The notes under the pieces: generated by a model
The model's input: only the letters and a program-made list of their open reading frames with translations
What the model was told of the DNA's origin: nothing
Databases searched by the model: none
Source of the DNA: Chromera velia
Taxonomy: Eukaryota > Sar > Chromeraceae
Reading direction: 5' to 3'
Length of the DNA: 61,890 nt
Assembly (NCBI GenBank): GCA_018398765.1
Contig: JAHBMJ010004391.1
Coordinates: forward strand, 1 to 61,890
Shown here: piece after piece, positions 37,541-49,344 of the stretch
Layout: each line of letters starts with the position of its first letter
Position numbering within the stretch: the stretch's first letter is position 1
Position numbers and translations under genes: made by a program

Positions 37541-38977
37541 GTGAAGGGGCAGGGGTTGAATTCGTTTAAGTATTCATGCATTCATGGGACGTGGGACTAG
37601 GAGTGGGGTGCGTGTTGAATGAGTGGATTTATGAATGAAAGGGGGGGAATGATTCGAATTCAAAAGAAAGGGAAAGGGTTCGGGTATCCGAAAATTGGGG
37701 CTCTCCAGCCCCCTTTTTCAACTAGTAGCTGCATCGACCTGTCGGTTGGTCGAAAGCGACAAATCGAAAGGGAATCGACTCGCAGCCTCTCGTAGTTAAT
37801 TCAATGAAGCCCTGATTGAGTCTTTTTCTGTCCTTATCTCTCTTTCTGCCGAGGGTCTCACCACTTTCCTACCTCTTCCCTCCCCTTCTCCGGGCAAGTC
37901 GATCACCGGATTGTCCGCATGATGTCTGCTGAACCAGAAACGTCTTGTTCCCTTCCCTTTTTCGATCGCTCAGACTTCATCTCGACGTGGGGTTAGAGGA
38001 GTAGACTCTTTTCAATGTTTCACTGAGGAATTGCGGGAAGAAAATGCTGGTTCTGCCTCTCGTCTGCGTAACTGCACGGCAGTAAAACCAGCGCTACAAG
38101 GAAGTCCCATAAGATTTTTCCAGTACTTTCAAACCATGCACTGCATCAAATGCTCTGCTTTCACTTATACTGTGTATACATTGATATACAAATCTACGCC
38201 AAATTGACTGCTAAAATCTTTTTTAAAATCTGAATTAGCTAAAATTACTTATTAAATTTAATTCCAATCTTAAATAGCATGAGGACATGATGATGGTCCC
38301 TGTACATATAATTGCATAATAATATAAGTCATATAATACATATTAAATTTAAAGTTTATTCATATTCAAGTTCTTATGAATAAACTTTTAAAAAGAAAAC
38401 TAGCCAACATTCTACTTATATTAGTCTATGTAGTAGTCTTACTATGGTTTTAAATTTCATACTCTAATTTGGTGTACGTTGAATTCGTAATAATAAAAGT
38501 TATTCTCCGTAGAACTAACTTTGTTTCTACTTAATCTCCATCCCTCCAATAAGCCTGCTTCTAGGCCTGCCTTTACTAGGTTTGCTAAAATGGTGGGACC
38601 TCTTGTTGAATGCACTAGTGAATGCACAAAAACCGATGAAAATGAAAGAGCCGGTCAATTTAGTGGGCATCGGAGTGTATCAGTAGTCACACGTGACAAG
38701 TTTTGTAAGGATTGTACCAGTCTTGGCTACGTGGGGAGAGACACATGGTGGCTTTGACTCTGACAGGCTGCTGACATCAGTGGGAATGGAATGATGTTCA
38801 GACTTGCAGTTTGTGCCCGCAGCTATTTATGAGAAAATCCCTTACTAGCGCCTGGACCACCTTACCGCCTGCTGCGCCTGTACCCTTTCTCCTGTGCGTG
38901 CCGCTTTGTCGCAGTGAGACCTGCTTTCAATAAAAATGCATGACGGCATCGAAAACGAGACCTGTGAGTACCCAAGC
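37541..38977. other. Intergenic region between convergent HECT and CIA30-like genes
   Basis: Contains the HECT 3' UTR, an AT-rich island (about 38150-38520) and the 3' UTR of the minus-strand gene. A 78-codon open frame at 38521-38757 has no recognisable features. Nothing else is supported. Confidence 0.6.
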
Positions 38978-39613
38978 TCAAGCCAGCAGGAGCTCTCTCT
39001 CTGCTGCTTTCCTCGGGTCTGTCAAGAGATCGATGTGCTCGATTTCTACTGACACAGGGCCGGAACCCTGTCGCTCTTCATATCGACCTCCCGCAACCTG
39101 GATTCCGATGCTCGAAATGGCGTCGGTATTGAGGGTGCCCTCACAGGGTTTCCCTCTGAATGTGCACTTGAATTCTGACAGAGCCATCACAACGTTCGCG
39201 AAAGTCTTTCCGTCTCCCTGAGGAAGGGTGTACTGGAATGACCTGGTCTCCCCCCGTTCCCGGTCAGTGTCTGTCAGGATGATCTTGTACAAGAGCCCCT
39301 CATCCCCCTGGATTCGTACACGAACTCGCAGGTAGTTGTCAGAAAGCCATGAAACTGGGGAAGGAAAAGAGAACTCCGTACCCGCAAAGCATGCCCCGTT
39401 GGGCTGAGGGTTGAGGACGGCCAGAAAGGTGGCGTGACGGACAGCCTCAGACTCAGTGATTCCAAACAGGCCTTTGCTCATCCCCACCTTCCTCGTCGTG
39501 TCTGAAACCTCAATCCAGCCTTGTGTCGTCGAACCCGTGTGAAAATCAAAGATCACATCCGCCTTGCAAAGCGAGGCCAGAAGAAGAAAGCAGATGGACG
39601 TAAGTTGACTCAT
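38978..39613 (-). CDS. Secreted CIA30/NDUFAF1-like beta-sandwich protein
   Basis: Single-exon gene, 211 aa. Residues 1-18 form a clear signal peptide (hydrophobic core ICFLLLASLC), so the protein should enter the secretory pathway. The rest follows the CIA30 (complex I intermediate-associated protein 30) layout: an FDF strand followed by GW, a long beta segment ending in a Phe-rich strand, NYLRVRVRIQGDEGLLYKII (the family's Y-x-x-L-x-L-R-V-x-G-D-G-x-x-Y strand pair), FQYTLPQGDG, FANVVMALSEFKCTFRGKPC, and a final I-x-x-IGIQV...VEIEHIDLL. Mitochondrial CIA30 members assist complex I assembly. Secreted or plastid relatives with this fold exist in algae and bacteria and are of unknown role. Here the signal peptide and three Cys argue against a complex I factor. 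It is divergent from the gene at 40491. Confidence 0.75.
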   Translation of the reverse strand: MSQLTSICFLLLASLCKADVIFDFHTGSTTQGWIEVSDTTRKVGMSKGLFGITESEAVRHATFLAVLNPQPNGACFAGTEFSFPSPVSWLSDNYLRVRVRIQGDEGLLYKIILTDTDRERGETRSFQYTLPQGDGKTFANVVMALSEFKCTFRGKPCEGTLNTDAISSIGIQVAGGRYEERQGSGPVSVEIEHIDLLTDPRKAAERELLLA

Positions 39614-40490
39614 GCTTGAGCGCTTCCTTTGTCCGAGTCGACACAGTCACAGCAACCTGTGGTGCACAGACGTTCACAGGCAGCAGACAGATCGAAGAAC
39701 AGGAACTTAGTCGTTCAACTTACGCACGTTAAGCCAGATCAGGACTCTGAACAGGCACCTTGTTCTGCCTGCTGCATGCCTACAAGGACGGCTTCTCTAT
39801 ATCTTCTGCCACCTGCATGGGGGTGTCAGTGTGGACTGTGTGCATGTACATCGAACCTGCATAAATTCTCTTTCTATAGTGCATGTCTCTCCGGTCGATC
39901 TCCGCGGTCCTGTATACGTAATGATATACGCATCGATATCGCATCGATCCATGCATGCATATATATATATATATATATATATACGCGTACAATTAATGCG
40001 TGAGCGCGAGTTTGCTGCAACATGCATGCATGCATTCTGCAACAGTGCAACATGCATGCAGCCGTGCAACACTCTTTGTGCAACATGTAACTGCGCTGTG
40101 TACATCCATATATATACACACAATTCGTCGTACATGCGTACAGTGCAGGGGCCAATCGTTGAAGGCTTGCTTCCCTCAAGAACCTTGCATGCTGGTCCCT
40201 TCCATGCACTGTCGGATAAAGTCTCAGGGTATACCTGCGGAAGAGAATCAGGTCTCAGTGCAAACTTCATCGGAAAGGACTACTATTAAATATATTCGAT
40301 GTAAGTATTAATATATGTATAGGCTGTCAAACACTTGAGCCCCAGCCTCCGAACAGACGATCGAAAGTTGACTCCCTTCTCTCTTTCGCTGGTTGCAATA
40401 ATCTCTCGTCTGACACCTGACGTTCAAAGACATTCACGAGTTGGGCGCTGACACTCCTTTCCAGCAGCCTCTTCTTGTGCCGCGAGAGCA
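39614..40490. promoter_or_regulatory. Divergent intergenic region with AT and TGCA repeats
   Basis: Separates the starts of two oppositely directed genes, so it should hold both promoters. It contains a TGCATGCA-rich stretch (about 39950-40070) and an (AT)n run at 39959-39983. No coding exon recognised. Confidence 0.45.
39959..39983. repeat. (AT)n microsatellite
   Basis: Uninterrupted AT run following GCATGCATGC, in the divergent intergenic region. Confidence 0.95.
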
Positions 40491-43400
40491 ATGGCTTCGT
40501 TGGGCTTCGCAAGCGTCTTGAATGCCCTGCCAAAGAGCCGACTTCGTCTGAAGAAGAGTAAACAAGCAACAGAGCGGAAGCAGCAAGTGGAGTCCTTGGA
40601 CAAAAGCCCAACTGATGAAGACCAAGACCTTGTCGGGCTCCTCATTCCTTGCGAAACGCCACCACGAAATTTCTCGATGCGTGATGGCAACCCTCTCCTC
40701 AAATCGATCGACCAACTTTTCGCGGCTTGTGAGGAAAAGTCGTGTGAACGAGATTGTTCGCTCTCTGATCTGTTGGGTCCACTTTTGAAAGAATCTGATG
40801 CCGATTCTACTCTCTCGGCACTGCAACTTGGCCGTCCGCCGGAGAAAGTCAAACCAGCGAGCGCCTATGTACAGCCGCCTTCTTTTGAAGATGAGTCGGA
40901 CAACGACTTGCCGACTCCTCAGGCACTCGAGCTTCCTGTTCTGGAGAGTTTTTCAAGGTTCGATTGGCGAAAGTCTCGCTATGCGAATCCACTTGAAAGA
41001 CTGGCAAAAATGCCGAACGCGTTCAAAAAGGTCGCGGGATTGGACCTTTTTCTCGGACCCGGTGCAAAAACTGACAGTGAAGACAAAGACCGACTCGATC
41101 AACACTACGCCCTCAAGCATTTCTGCGAACAGCTTGAGGAAGAGAAGCGAGGCTTTGCGCTCGACCTCAATGTGCCGATTCACTTTCCCGAGGAGGTGGA
41201 CACTCAGTCTGACCCACCTGAGCCATCGGAGGATTTGGAGCTCCATGCCCCTGTCCGCTGTTGGCTTTTCCACCGAAAGGAGCTTGTGACCCCTCTGCCT
41301 GACTCGGTCTTGGAAAGTCTTCGGTTGGGAGTCAAACACCCCATTGAAGACGAGTTGGGCATCTCTCTCGCAGAGAAAGAAGTTGAGCGGCCTTCGGCAG
41401 CATTCCTCCGACAAGCCTTGTTGGACGCTATTGGGGACACTGGAGAGCCCCCAGTGAGTTGAAAGACCACTAATTTCTTCAGGCAGTACGGTCACCGTTA
41501 CCGTTGCAACTTGGTCACATCTCTTCTCCGCCTGTGACTCTGCAGTGGCATTTCCTTCCCAAATCTGTGGAGCCCCTCCCCGTTGAAGCGTTCATTGGGG
41601 AAGCTGAATGGCCGGATTCAGACATAGATGTCAGTTCCTTTCCTCTTCTCCTTTCGATATGAAGAATGCTTTCCTCAAAGCTTTTGATATCTCTTCTTGT
41701 CTGCAGGACACAGTGGACTGCCCCGAGCCGATTGAGGAACCTGTTTTCCCCAAATCCTTTCAAGCGAAGGAGGCGGTGACGGCCCTTGATGAGGACTGGA
41801 TGAAGGAGAACTCAGTCCTCCCGAAACCGACTGAAGACAAATCCTGGCAGTCCTCCTTGCGGTACGTGGGATCGATCACGCTTTGCTCACGCCAACTTTT
41901 TGATTCTGACATGTCCTCGGCAAGGCATCCTGCGTCCGGCATCCTGCAGAGAGATTTTGGACTCCACGGCAAGGCCACGGCTTAGTCTTGAGGATCTTAT
42001 TTTGGAATGTCCAGCAAAGCACGATGTGGAGCCAGCAGAAATCCCGTTCCCTGGGCCAGCAGAAGGGCTTCGCACATGGGATGCTTTCTTCGCGAATCCC
42101 ATTGAGAAAGTCGACAGATGCAGAACACTTTCGAAGAAACCTGTTGACTCCACGCTGCCAGACCTGACTGGCATTGGCCAAACTGCGCTGGTGCCATCAC
42201 GTCCTGCTAGGAGATTCGATCTGGGCATGTCTGTACCGTTCGAATGGGAAGTTGGAGGTCCGACTCTCTCGGAAGCGCTCCAAGAAGCTGCGAAAATCGG
42301 TCAGCCTCCGTCCGCCTCCCATGAGCTCAATTTCCGACCTTCCTTGGATCTCATGCGCTGTTCCGCACCAGATGTTCAGAGCCTTTACTGTCCCGCACCC
42401 AATGACTTTTTGCTGCAGCAATGCCCACAGAACCAGATCCCCTGCGTGATGATGAGTCTGAAGAGGTCCTGCAGGGGCTCTTGAGTCGTTTAGACAAGCC
42501 CGTACCTGTCGAGAGGAACAGCCTCAAACCATTTCAGTTACGGGATGGTCTTCGAAAGGACGAGACCCCGATCGAGCAGCCCAAGCCGCAGGCCGACAGC
42601 CTGATTGAAAGTGTTTGTAGCTTCCAACTCAAAAAACGGAAACGCGATGAACCCGAAGAGCAAGAGGACAGGCCAGCAAAGAAGGGTCCTCTTTCGGTAC
42701 GGAAGACGGAGGAGAGGGTGAAATCTCATGCGATTGACTTGGCTGAGATGCCGACAATCAATCTGGATGAAATCCATTTGGCTGACTTGCTCCCACAAAG
42801 CTCTTCGAGTGAGTTGCATGGAGAGGAGGGCCTGCGGACTTTCCTGCAAAACAAGGGCCAATGGAATGGGGACTCTCGGCCCCCGCCTGTGCAACACCAG
42901 CACGCGGTTGGAAGCGCCATTCGTCCTCCCTCCAACCCATCAACGCACTCGAACGAGCTCTTTTGGTGTCCTCCCTTTCCGCAAGTGGAAGGAGGGCCAG
43001 GGCCTCTCGTGACTCGTTTTCAGCAGGTCGGTCAAATGGTGAGAAGGAAGCGTCAATATCTGGACCCATACAGAGGTTTGAACAGTTTGAAACTGAGTGT
43101 CCCTATTGAAACCATTGCTGCTGCAGGATCTGAAAGAGATGTGGACTTTTTGCACGACTCAAACGGGCGAGAAGGACATGCAAGAGGTCCCGAGCAAGGA
43201 TGACCTTCTAGAAATGGTGGGCCCTCTAATTGAAGTCTGTTTACGGCGCCCCCTAATTGAAGTGTGATGAAAAATCCTGTCAAAGCCTTCTTTTCTTTGC
43301 AGCTTCGCAAGTGTGAAGAGCGGCTGACCGCACACCCGACCACTTTGCAAAGCCTTGTGAAGCGAAACGTGCCCCCATTAAACTATGCGGAGCTCGAGAA

Positions 43401-46350
43401 ACAGCTCCGAAACTTGTTCATGATCTACCGAGCCCTGAACAGCCTGTTGATCGCCCTAACAGTCTACTTGGAGGTACGGGCATCTCTCGTGAGGAGCCGT
43501 GAGAGGCAGTTCCTTCACATGACGCCTTCACTGAGGCCTCACCTCAAGCGAAACCACCTTTCGTGCCTGCAGATTTTGGACGCGGGAGTCTTCTCAGCGT
43601 GCGCAGTTGCAGCTGAATTTCTTCTCTCACAGGAGCATCGGTCTTTCATCAAGCAGAACATGTTCGTCATGGAGAACATGTTGTCTTTACTTTCACTGCG
43701 TGGTCTCGACGCCCACACGCTGCTTGATCACGAGGACAGCACTGGCGCATGTGCCACCAAGATTGTCACTTCACTCCACCTGGAGAAATGTCACTTCGCT
43801 GATTGCAACGAGAGGTGAGAAAGCAGGGTTGCCTTCAAGGAGTGGTGTTGCTGCGAGTCTGTGGGTAGAAACGACGCCATTCTGTCCCGTGCAGTCCCAA
43901 GATCGAAGCTTTGGCACTCATCCAGAAAGAGCATGGAGCTCTCTTGGTCATCGTGAGCTCGGAAATGATTCTCGATGTCCTGCAGCGGGGGCTTTGGGAG
44001 CTGTTCCGGTGAGAGACCCTGCATGCCACAAGTGTGATGCAGCTAGGTGGAAGAGGCGCACAGCTACGTTGGAGCATCTCTCCCACTTTTGCTGTCTGCA
44101 GACTTAGCTTTTCCGTCATCAAGGTGGGAACTCCACAAAACGAAGCGTCAGTGTGGTCACCCCGAACGCAGTCTTTTCATTGTCTTCAGGTACAGCGTTG
44201 GAGTCTGTGAATTCCTTTTGAGGGCCGTGCAGGACGCGGCTGCTTCAGGAACGAGGGACGTCGATTCTCATCCACGAGGCGGCCTTTGTGCGAGAAGATG
44301 TCTTGCCTCGAGACAAGGTCTTCAAAGAGATGACCACCGAAGAGCTGCGATCCGTGGCCTCAGTGCCGGGATTCCAGCGACTCGGGGTCGGAGGATCGCG
44401 CACGGTTGTTGCTTACCAGAGCTTGAGGCTTGCAATCCACCTCCCCAGGATCGCTGGACGAATCAATTTTGTGCTCACTGTCCCCACCACCTCGGGTTCG
44501 ACCGAGGACACCGGAGCTTCTTTCGGGTCGGGGATACAGCAGAAGTCCTTTGGGACGCAAGCAACGAAAATTTTTGGTGGACCCCAGGCGATTGCCCACC
44601 AAGGTCTGTCTGAAGCCGGTGTCCGAGGACCGGTCGCCCTCCTGCGCGCTGTTGTCACAAGCCTTCATTCAATTTGATCCTGCAGGTTTGATTTCTGCGC
44701 TCATCCAGCACGCAAACGTCGAGGTACTCGAGCGGGATTTGATCAGTGGGGGACCTCATCCACCTGATTTGGTGAGGCGTAGGACCCGCAGAGTATGCAG
44801 ACAGGAACATTATGCGACTGAACCAAGATGCCTCGTCACCTCCTCTCTTTGAAACCATCAGGCTCTGGACCTCCTTTCCTGCGTCATCCTTTTCGGTCCT
44901 CTGGAGATGGCAGACCGCCTCGGAAGGAGGGAACGCCTTCAGGCAAAGCTGAACACGGCGATCGAGGCATTCTCTCGTGTCCACATTCTCTTTCTGAACG
45001 AAGTCGCTTCAAACGCCCAGCAAATTTCTCTTCCGAGCGTTGGAGAGATCTCGAGTCTGCGCCTCTTCGTCAGAGAAACCGAAAAGTTCGTTTCGGACCT
45101 TGGAAGGACAGCTCTGTTCTTCTCTCTCTCAGGATCGTCGGCCGATCTCCGTTTCTTGAATTTCTTCTTTTCCGCAGACAACTGAAACGTTCTCGTCCCG
45201 AGGTTGAGCTGTCCTTTCATCACTGGGCGACGGTAGTCGATGCAGCAGCTGGAATTCAACGGTGAGTTGGTTGATGCTACCTTTGACGTCCAGTTGGAGA
45301 GCGGGGACACGCAGCCACTTGCTTCGTGCAGGATTCTTCAAGAAGAACGATCTCGGCAGGGAGAGCGGCTCTACGACTATTCACACGAGTGCCTGCGAGA
45401 GGTCCCGTTTCCTGCGGAAGAAGCGATCACCAAGCTTCCCGGACAGAGTTCCTTTGCTGCGCAGATGCTGTTGCTCCAGATGGAATCTAGCAACACTCCA
45501 TTGGAGGCGCTCTCTACGTACAGCTGCGAAGAGTTGACAGACCTCATGCCCTGGATGAATGAGAACCCTTACTCTTTCCAAAAGTCTCTGGTCAGTCAGA
45601 GGGCAGAGTGCCAGGGAGGGTTCAACTTGCCAGAAGGCGTTAGCAAAGCCCTCTGTCCTTTCCTTGCAGAACGCGATGTGCCCAGAGAGCCTCGGGGAGG
45701 AGGACGAAACAACTCAGCATCACGTCGACGTGCCCATGGACGAACCACCAGTCCTCGCAGCGCCCCCATTTGGAGGTTTGGATGGAGGTCAATCCTTATT
45801 GGATCTTGTGAACGCGGGTGGCAGCGACTCCGACGAAGAGCATGTCATTGAAGAGAAGGATTCAGAGAGGGTTTCCTTCGACCAGCCTTTCCCTGTGCTG
45901 ACGGAAAGATGGCAAACGCATCCGACGAGTCGTCAAGTTTTGGGAGGCTATTCCAGCCAGATTCTTCGTGAGAGCAGACAAGAGGCCTCACAGAGGATGT
46001 GCCAAGGTCGAGCCCCTCCTTCCCCAGGACGGTCTCTGGAGCAGTTCTCATTCGGTCACTGTGCCACCAGCGAAGCACGACGAAGAGTCCCGAGTCCAGT
46101 GTCACTGGCAAAGCCCAGCCAATGTGCACCACCCAGTCTGAAACACGACGGGGTTTATGACGCCCGCACAAAACCCCCACCCTCTGTCCTACCTCCCAGT
46201 ATTCGACACCCGCCGATGAAACCCGCAGCAATTCGTTATTCGTTGATAAAAAGGGACTCGCAGCCAATTCGAAACTTTCGGCGAAAGGGATTGAGACACA
46301 ACAAGGGATTGAGGCAGAGCACTTTGACTTTTGTGCCTCTGCGACGATAA
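40491..46350 (+). CDS. SHOC1/ZIP2-like XPF-fold meiotic protein (candidate)
   Basis: Exons: 40491-41453, 41546-41629, 41707-41861, 41950-42299, 42419-43026, 43127-43216, 43303-43473, 43573-43814, 43895-44008, 44233-44603, 44686-44771, 44862-45085, 45178-45261, 45332-45590, 45670-46350; every phase matches, giving 1,493 aa. The first 700 residues are disordered and acidic, with a Lys/Arg patch (LKKRKRDEPEEQ). Residues about 750-1050 form alpha/beta segments like the inactive helicase part of XPF relatives (GALLVIVSSEMI, GTSILIHEAAF, RTVVAYQSLRLA). Residues 1051-1180 look like an XPF nuclease fold: VEVLERDL, LLSCVILFGPLE, a long helix, VHILFLNE. The ERK-x-x-x-D catalytic motif is absent. Residues 1182-1267 resemble a helix-hairpin-helix (AAQMLLL...LSTYSCEELTDLMPW). 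A basic Pro-rich tail ends the protein. A dead XPF core, HhH and this length fit SHOC1/ZIP2, the ZMM crossover factor, better than MUS81, EME1 or XPF. Identity is inferred from pattern alone. Confidence 0.55.
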
Positions 46351-47310
46351 GTTGTAGGACTCTATCCAATGTGCAAGAAGCTTCGATCGATCGTGCCTCC
46401 CATTCCTTTTCGTTTAATTCTTTCTCTTGTTTCTAATTGAATCGAACTTTGCAGTAAACACAATTTAGACTATTAAATAGAATCAATTGAAACAAATGTT
46501 GAAATTGTTTTTCTGAATGTTATTATAAATTAATCTAGAAATAAATTGATGAAATTACTACCTAGGGGAACAAAATTAATGCATATCATATCCAGGAAGC
46601 ATATCTTCAACACAATCATCATGGGCTTATGACACCCTAGTAAAAGTAATTTAACATCAGACTAAAAGATAACTTCTTATTTATACATAGTTCTGTCGTT
46701 TTGTTTTATATGTCAAATCTGTAAAATTGAAAAAATGGTAGTCTAGGAGCGCTCTAGGAATTTGAAAAAAACATTAAGGACTTCAAACTAAATTTTTGAC
46801 CCAATGTGAGGCCCGTATGACCCAACTAGTTAGCATAAGTCTTCATTAAGTCTACTTGGTCAGCTTGGTCCAACGCCGCCCCTTTTATCTGACAAACTCA
46901 AATCTTCGTTTTTTTTAAAAAAAATATGCATTAATTTTATCCCCCTAGGTAGTGAAATTATATAATTAGTTATTTGACCTCAATTAACTTTTAAATTAAG
47001 TTGAATTACTACAGTAATATGATACACCACTTATAAATTGCTGGGTTAAGAACAGAGCGCTATAAAAACTAAAAAATGCATGCATATAAAATTTTAAAGT
47101 TAAAATAGACAGTATTATACATTTTGCTACAATGCTTACTACAATGCTAACTAAAATAAATTAATTAATTATTAATCTTATATTAGATCATATATAAGAT
47201 GTAAAACATACATAAATACAAGAAAACGAAAAATTAGTTTAAAGAAAAATTCCTAGTAAAATCTATGGTAAATAGGCTCACACACTTTAACTCTACATGT
47301 AACTTCAAAG
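46351..47310. other. AT-rich intergenic region
   Basis: Strongly AT-rich compared with flanking genes, with no open frame of note. It probably includes the 3' UTR of the upstream gene and decayed repeat DNA. Confidence 0.6.
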
Positions 47311-47830
47311 GGGCCATAAAAAAAATCAAAACCGACCGTATGGGTCCCCCCCCCTCCCCTCCCCTAACACCTAAGCATCCAGCCTATGATCTAGGTCGGA
47401 CCCCCCTCCCCTCTCTCTAAAGTCCCCACCTCTAAAGTCAAAAATTATATTGAACGACTAGTGAAACCTAAGTCAGAAACCCTATCAATTATTTAATTTA
47501 AGAAAGAAAAATATTTTTATTGACTTAGCCTAGGACCTAGCATTAATTGTCTATATAAGCTAAAACTCATGGCATTACAATTTTTTGAATCGTATTAAAG
47601 GGGCAGTGCACTACAGGTTTTTGTGAGGCCCCCCCTAAGGCCACCCTAGCTGGCAGCGGTAAACTGCATTGGCAAAGTGCGACTCGGATGTTACATGAAA
47701 ACGTACATTGAAATCTAAGTTAATTTAGATCATTTCCCGGATCCGTTTTGGGGCTGGCAGATCGATTCTCTCATACATAAGACAATGGGAAGAGTAATTT
47801 GTGATTTCCGACTGTGGGCCTCTAAAGAGC

Positions 47831-47863
47831 CCACACACATACACACACATACATACATACACG

Positions 47864-47908
<45 letters not shown>

Positions 47909-47918
47909 ACACATATAC
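47831..47918. repeat. (AC)n microsatellite
   Basis: CA-rich run with ACAT interruptions inside the inverted-repeat element. Confidence 0.95.
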
Positions 47919-48118
47919 ATACACATCGAATTAATTCAAATTTTTTTGAAAATATTAAAGAAGAGAGAGCAGGTGTGGGAAAGAAATGGTGTTGCATCTC
48001 ATAGAAGTGACACATCTGCACACCACCAGGTTGTTGGCATCTCTTGCTTTGACCTCTGCTTTGATACTACTGAGCATAGAAATATAGATACACCGAGATA
48101 CGCACTACCACTTGTACA

Positions 48119-48222
48119 TTCACACACGCACACACACATACACATGCACACACACATACACACACACACATATACACATACACACACACATACACATATA
48201 CACATACACACACATATACATA
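48119..48222. repeat. (AC)n/(ACAT)n microsatellite
   Basis: A second interrupted CA/CATA array inside the element, in the same orientation as the first. Confidence 0.95.
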
Positions 48223-49257
48223 CACCTACCTATCTTTGGATGGAGACTCTTCCTTGTCTAAGGAATGGACACGTGATGGTTGATACTGAGCAAACGGAGT
48301 GAAGAGAAAACGTCGAAGGTCTGTGCTGCAGCAGTTTGTATGCTTGTCTGCATATGTGTGCATCTCCATGAAAATCAACCAATCAGCACAACGGCGAGCC
48401 GAGACTTTAAAGCTGCAACAAGTGGGTGCTGTACACTCATAGCAAGACACTCCTTAGCTTTCTGGACTTTGGGGAAGCCCTCTCCTTCTTCGAAAGATCG
48501 AGCACATGCACCAAACTGACTGATTATTCTGGGGAGGGCAAATCCGCTTCCAGAAAAAACAAGCAGCACTGCTCTCGGTGTTAGCGGTTCCGTCTGCACC
48601 AGTGAAGGCATGGAAAAGACAAAGACAGATACGTTGGTATACAACCATATCAAGAAGGAAACATATAGATGGTCCTCTTGTGTGTTTGGTGGTAGAGACG
48701 ATGTGGAGACCGAACCGTTGCTGGAAGGTCGATGTCGAAAAACGTGCAGCGAGCCGCCAGGCGGCAGGCTTCTATAAAAGATGAGGTCTTCAGTCTTCAG
48801 AAGTATGTCCCTTGACTAGATGCTAATGATGAAGTGGCAAGCTTCAGTGGCAGAGTATGGATGTCGCCAGACGACCATAACCTCACTTGTGACTGACCTT
48901 TATAAATCTCAGTTCGCCTGAGTTAACATCCTGGTCGATACGGTCGCTTCTGAAGCTCCTAGACGGCACAAAATGAAGAGACAGCACTGTAGAAAGACGA
49001 TTCTATTGTCTTTGAGCTGTTTGAACGCTCGCCAGTGAGCCAACTCGGACAGAAGAGCAACAAATTGGCAACTCTATATGCTCAAGAGACGGGGTGTGGA
49101 AAGACACAGAAAGTTTGAGCCCGTAGAAGTCTCACACACAGAGCATCCCCAAGATTCCGACTTAGGATTTTAGTAAGGACCTCTTACTAGGGATGAAGAT
49201 TGGTCACTCTGTTTTCATCGACTTGGCCTCACTTCTGGAAAGCACCAGAAAAGTGAA

Positions 49258-49313
49258 CATGGGTCGGCTATAGACTCCCCCCCCCCCCCCTTGGGGGGGG
49301 TCCGACCCATACG
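49258..49313. repeat. C-run/G-run foldback at the right end of the element
   Basis: ATGGGTCGG on the left pairs with CCGACCCAT on the right, enclosing a long C-run followed by TT and a G-run that can also pair. The right arm is part of the element's terminal inverted repeat. Confidence 0.75.
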
Positions 49314-49344
49314 GTCGGTTTTGATTTTTTTGACGGCCCCAAAG

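Larger units (their letters stand above)
47311..49339. mobile_element. 2.03-kb element with 36-bp terminal inverted repeats
   Basis: The left end begins GGGCCATAAA and the right end, reverse-complemented, begins GGGCCGTCAA. Over 36 bases (47311-47346 versus 49304-49339) the two ends match at 34 positions, through CCGACCGTATGGGTC. CAAAG flanks both ends (47306-47310 and 49340-49344), consistent with a 5-bp target-site duplication. The interior holds CA microsatellites (47831-47918, 48119-48222) and short frames but no recognisable transposase, so it looks like a non-autonomous DNA transposon. The right end adds a C-run/G-run foldback. The family is not identified. Confidence 0.6.

Noticed and set aside
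38521-38757. 78-codon plus-strand frame after the HECT gene
   Set aside because: No homology-like motif, no splice context, and it sits beside AT-rich DNA.
42300-42418. Open reading through 42300-42418 as exon rather than intron in the SHOC1-like gene
   Set aside because: Reading through leads to a stop at 42484, whereas a GTCAGC donor and CTGCAG acceptor restore the downstream frame exactly.
44102-44123. Potential 22-nt micro-exon in the SHOC1-like gene
   Set aside because: Including it forces the wrong phase or a stop in the next exon. Joining 44008 directly to 44233 keeps the frame and a smooth alpha/beta pattern.
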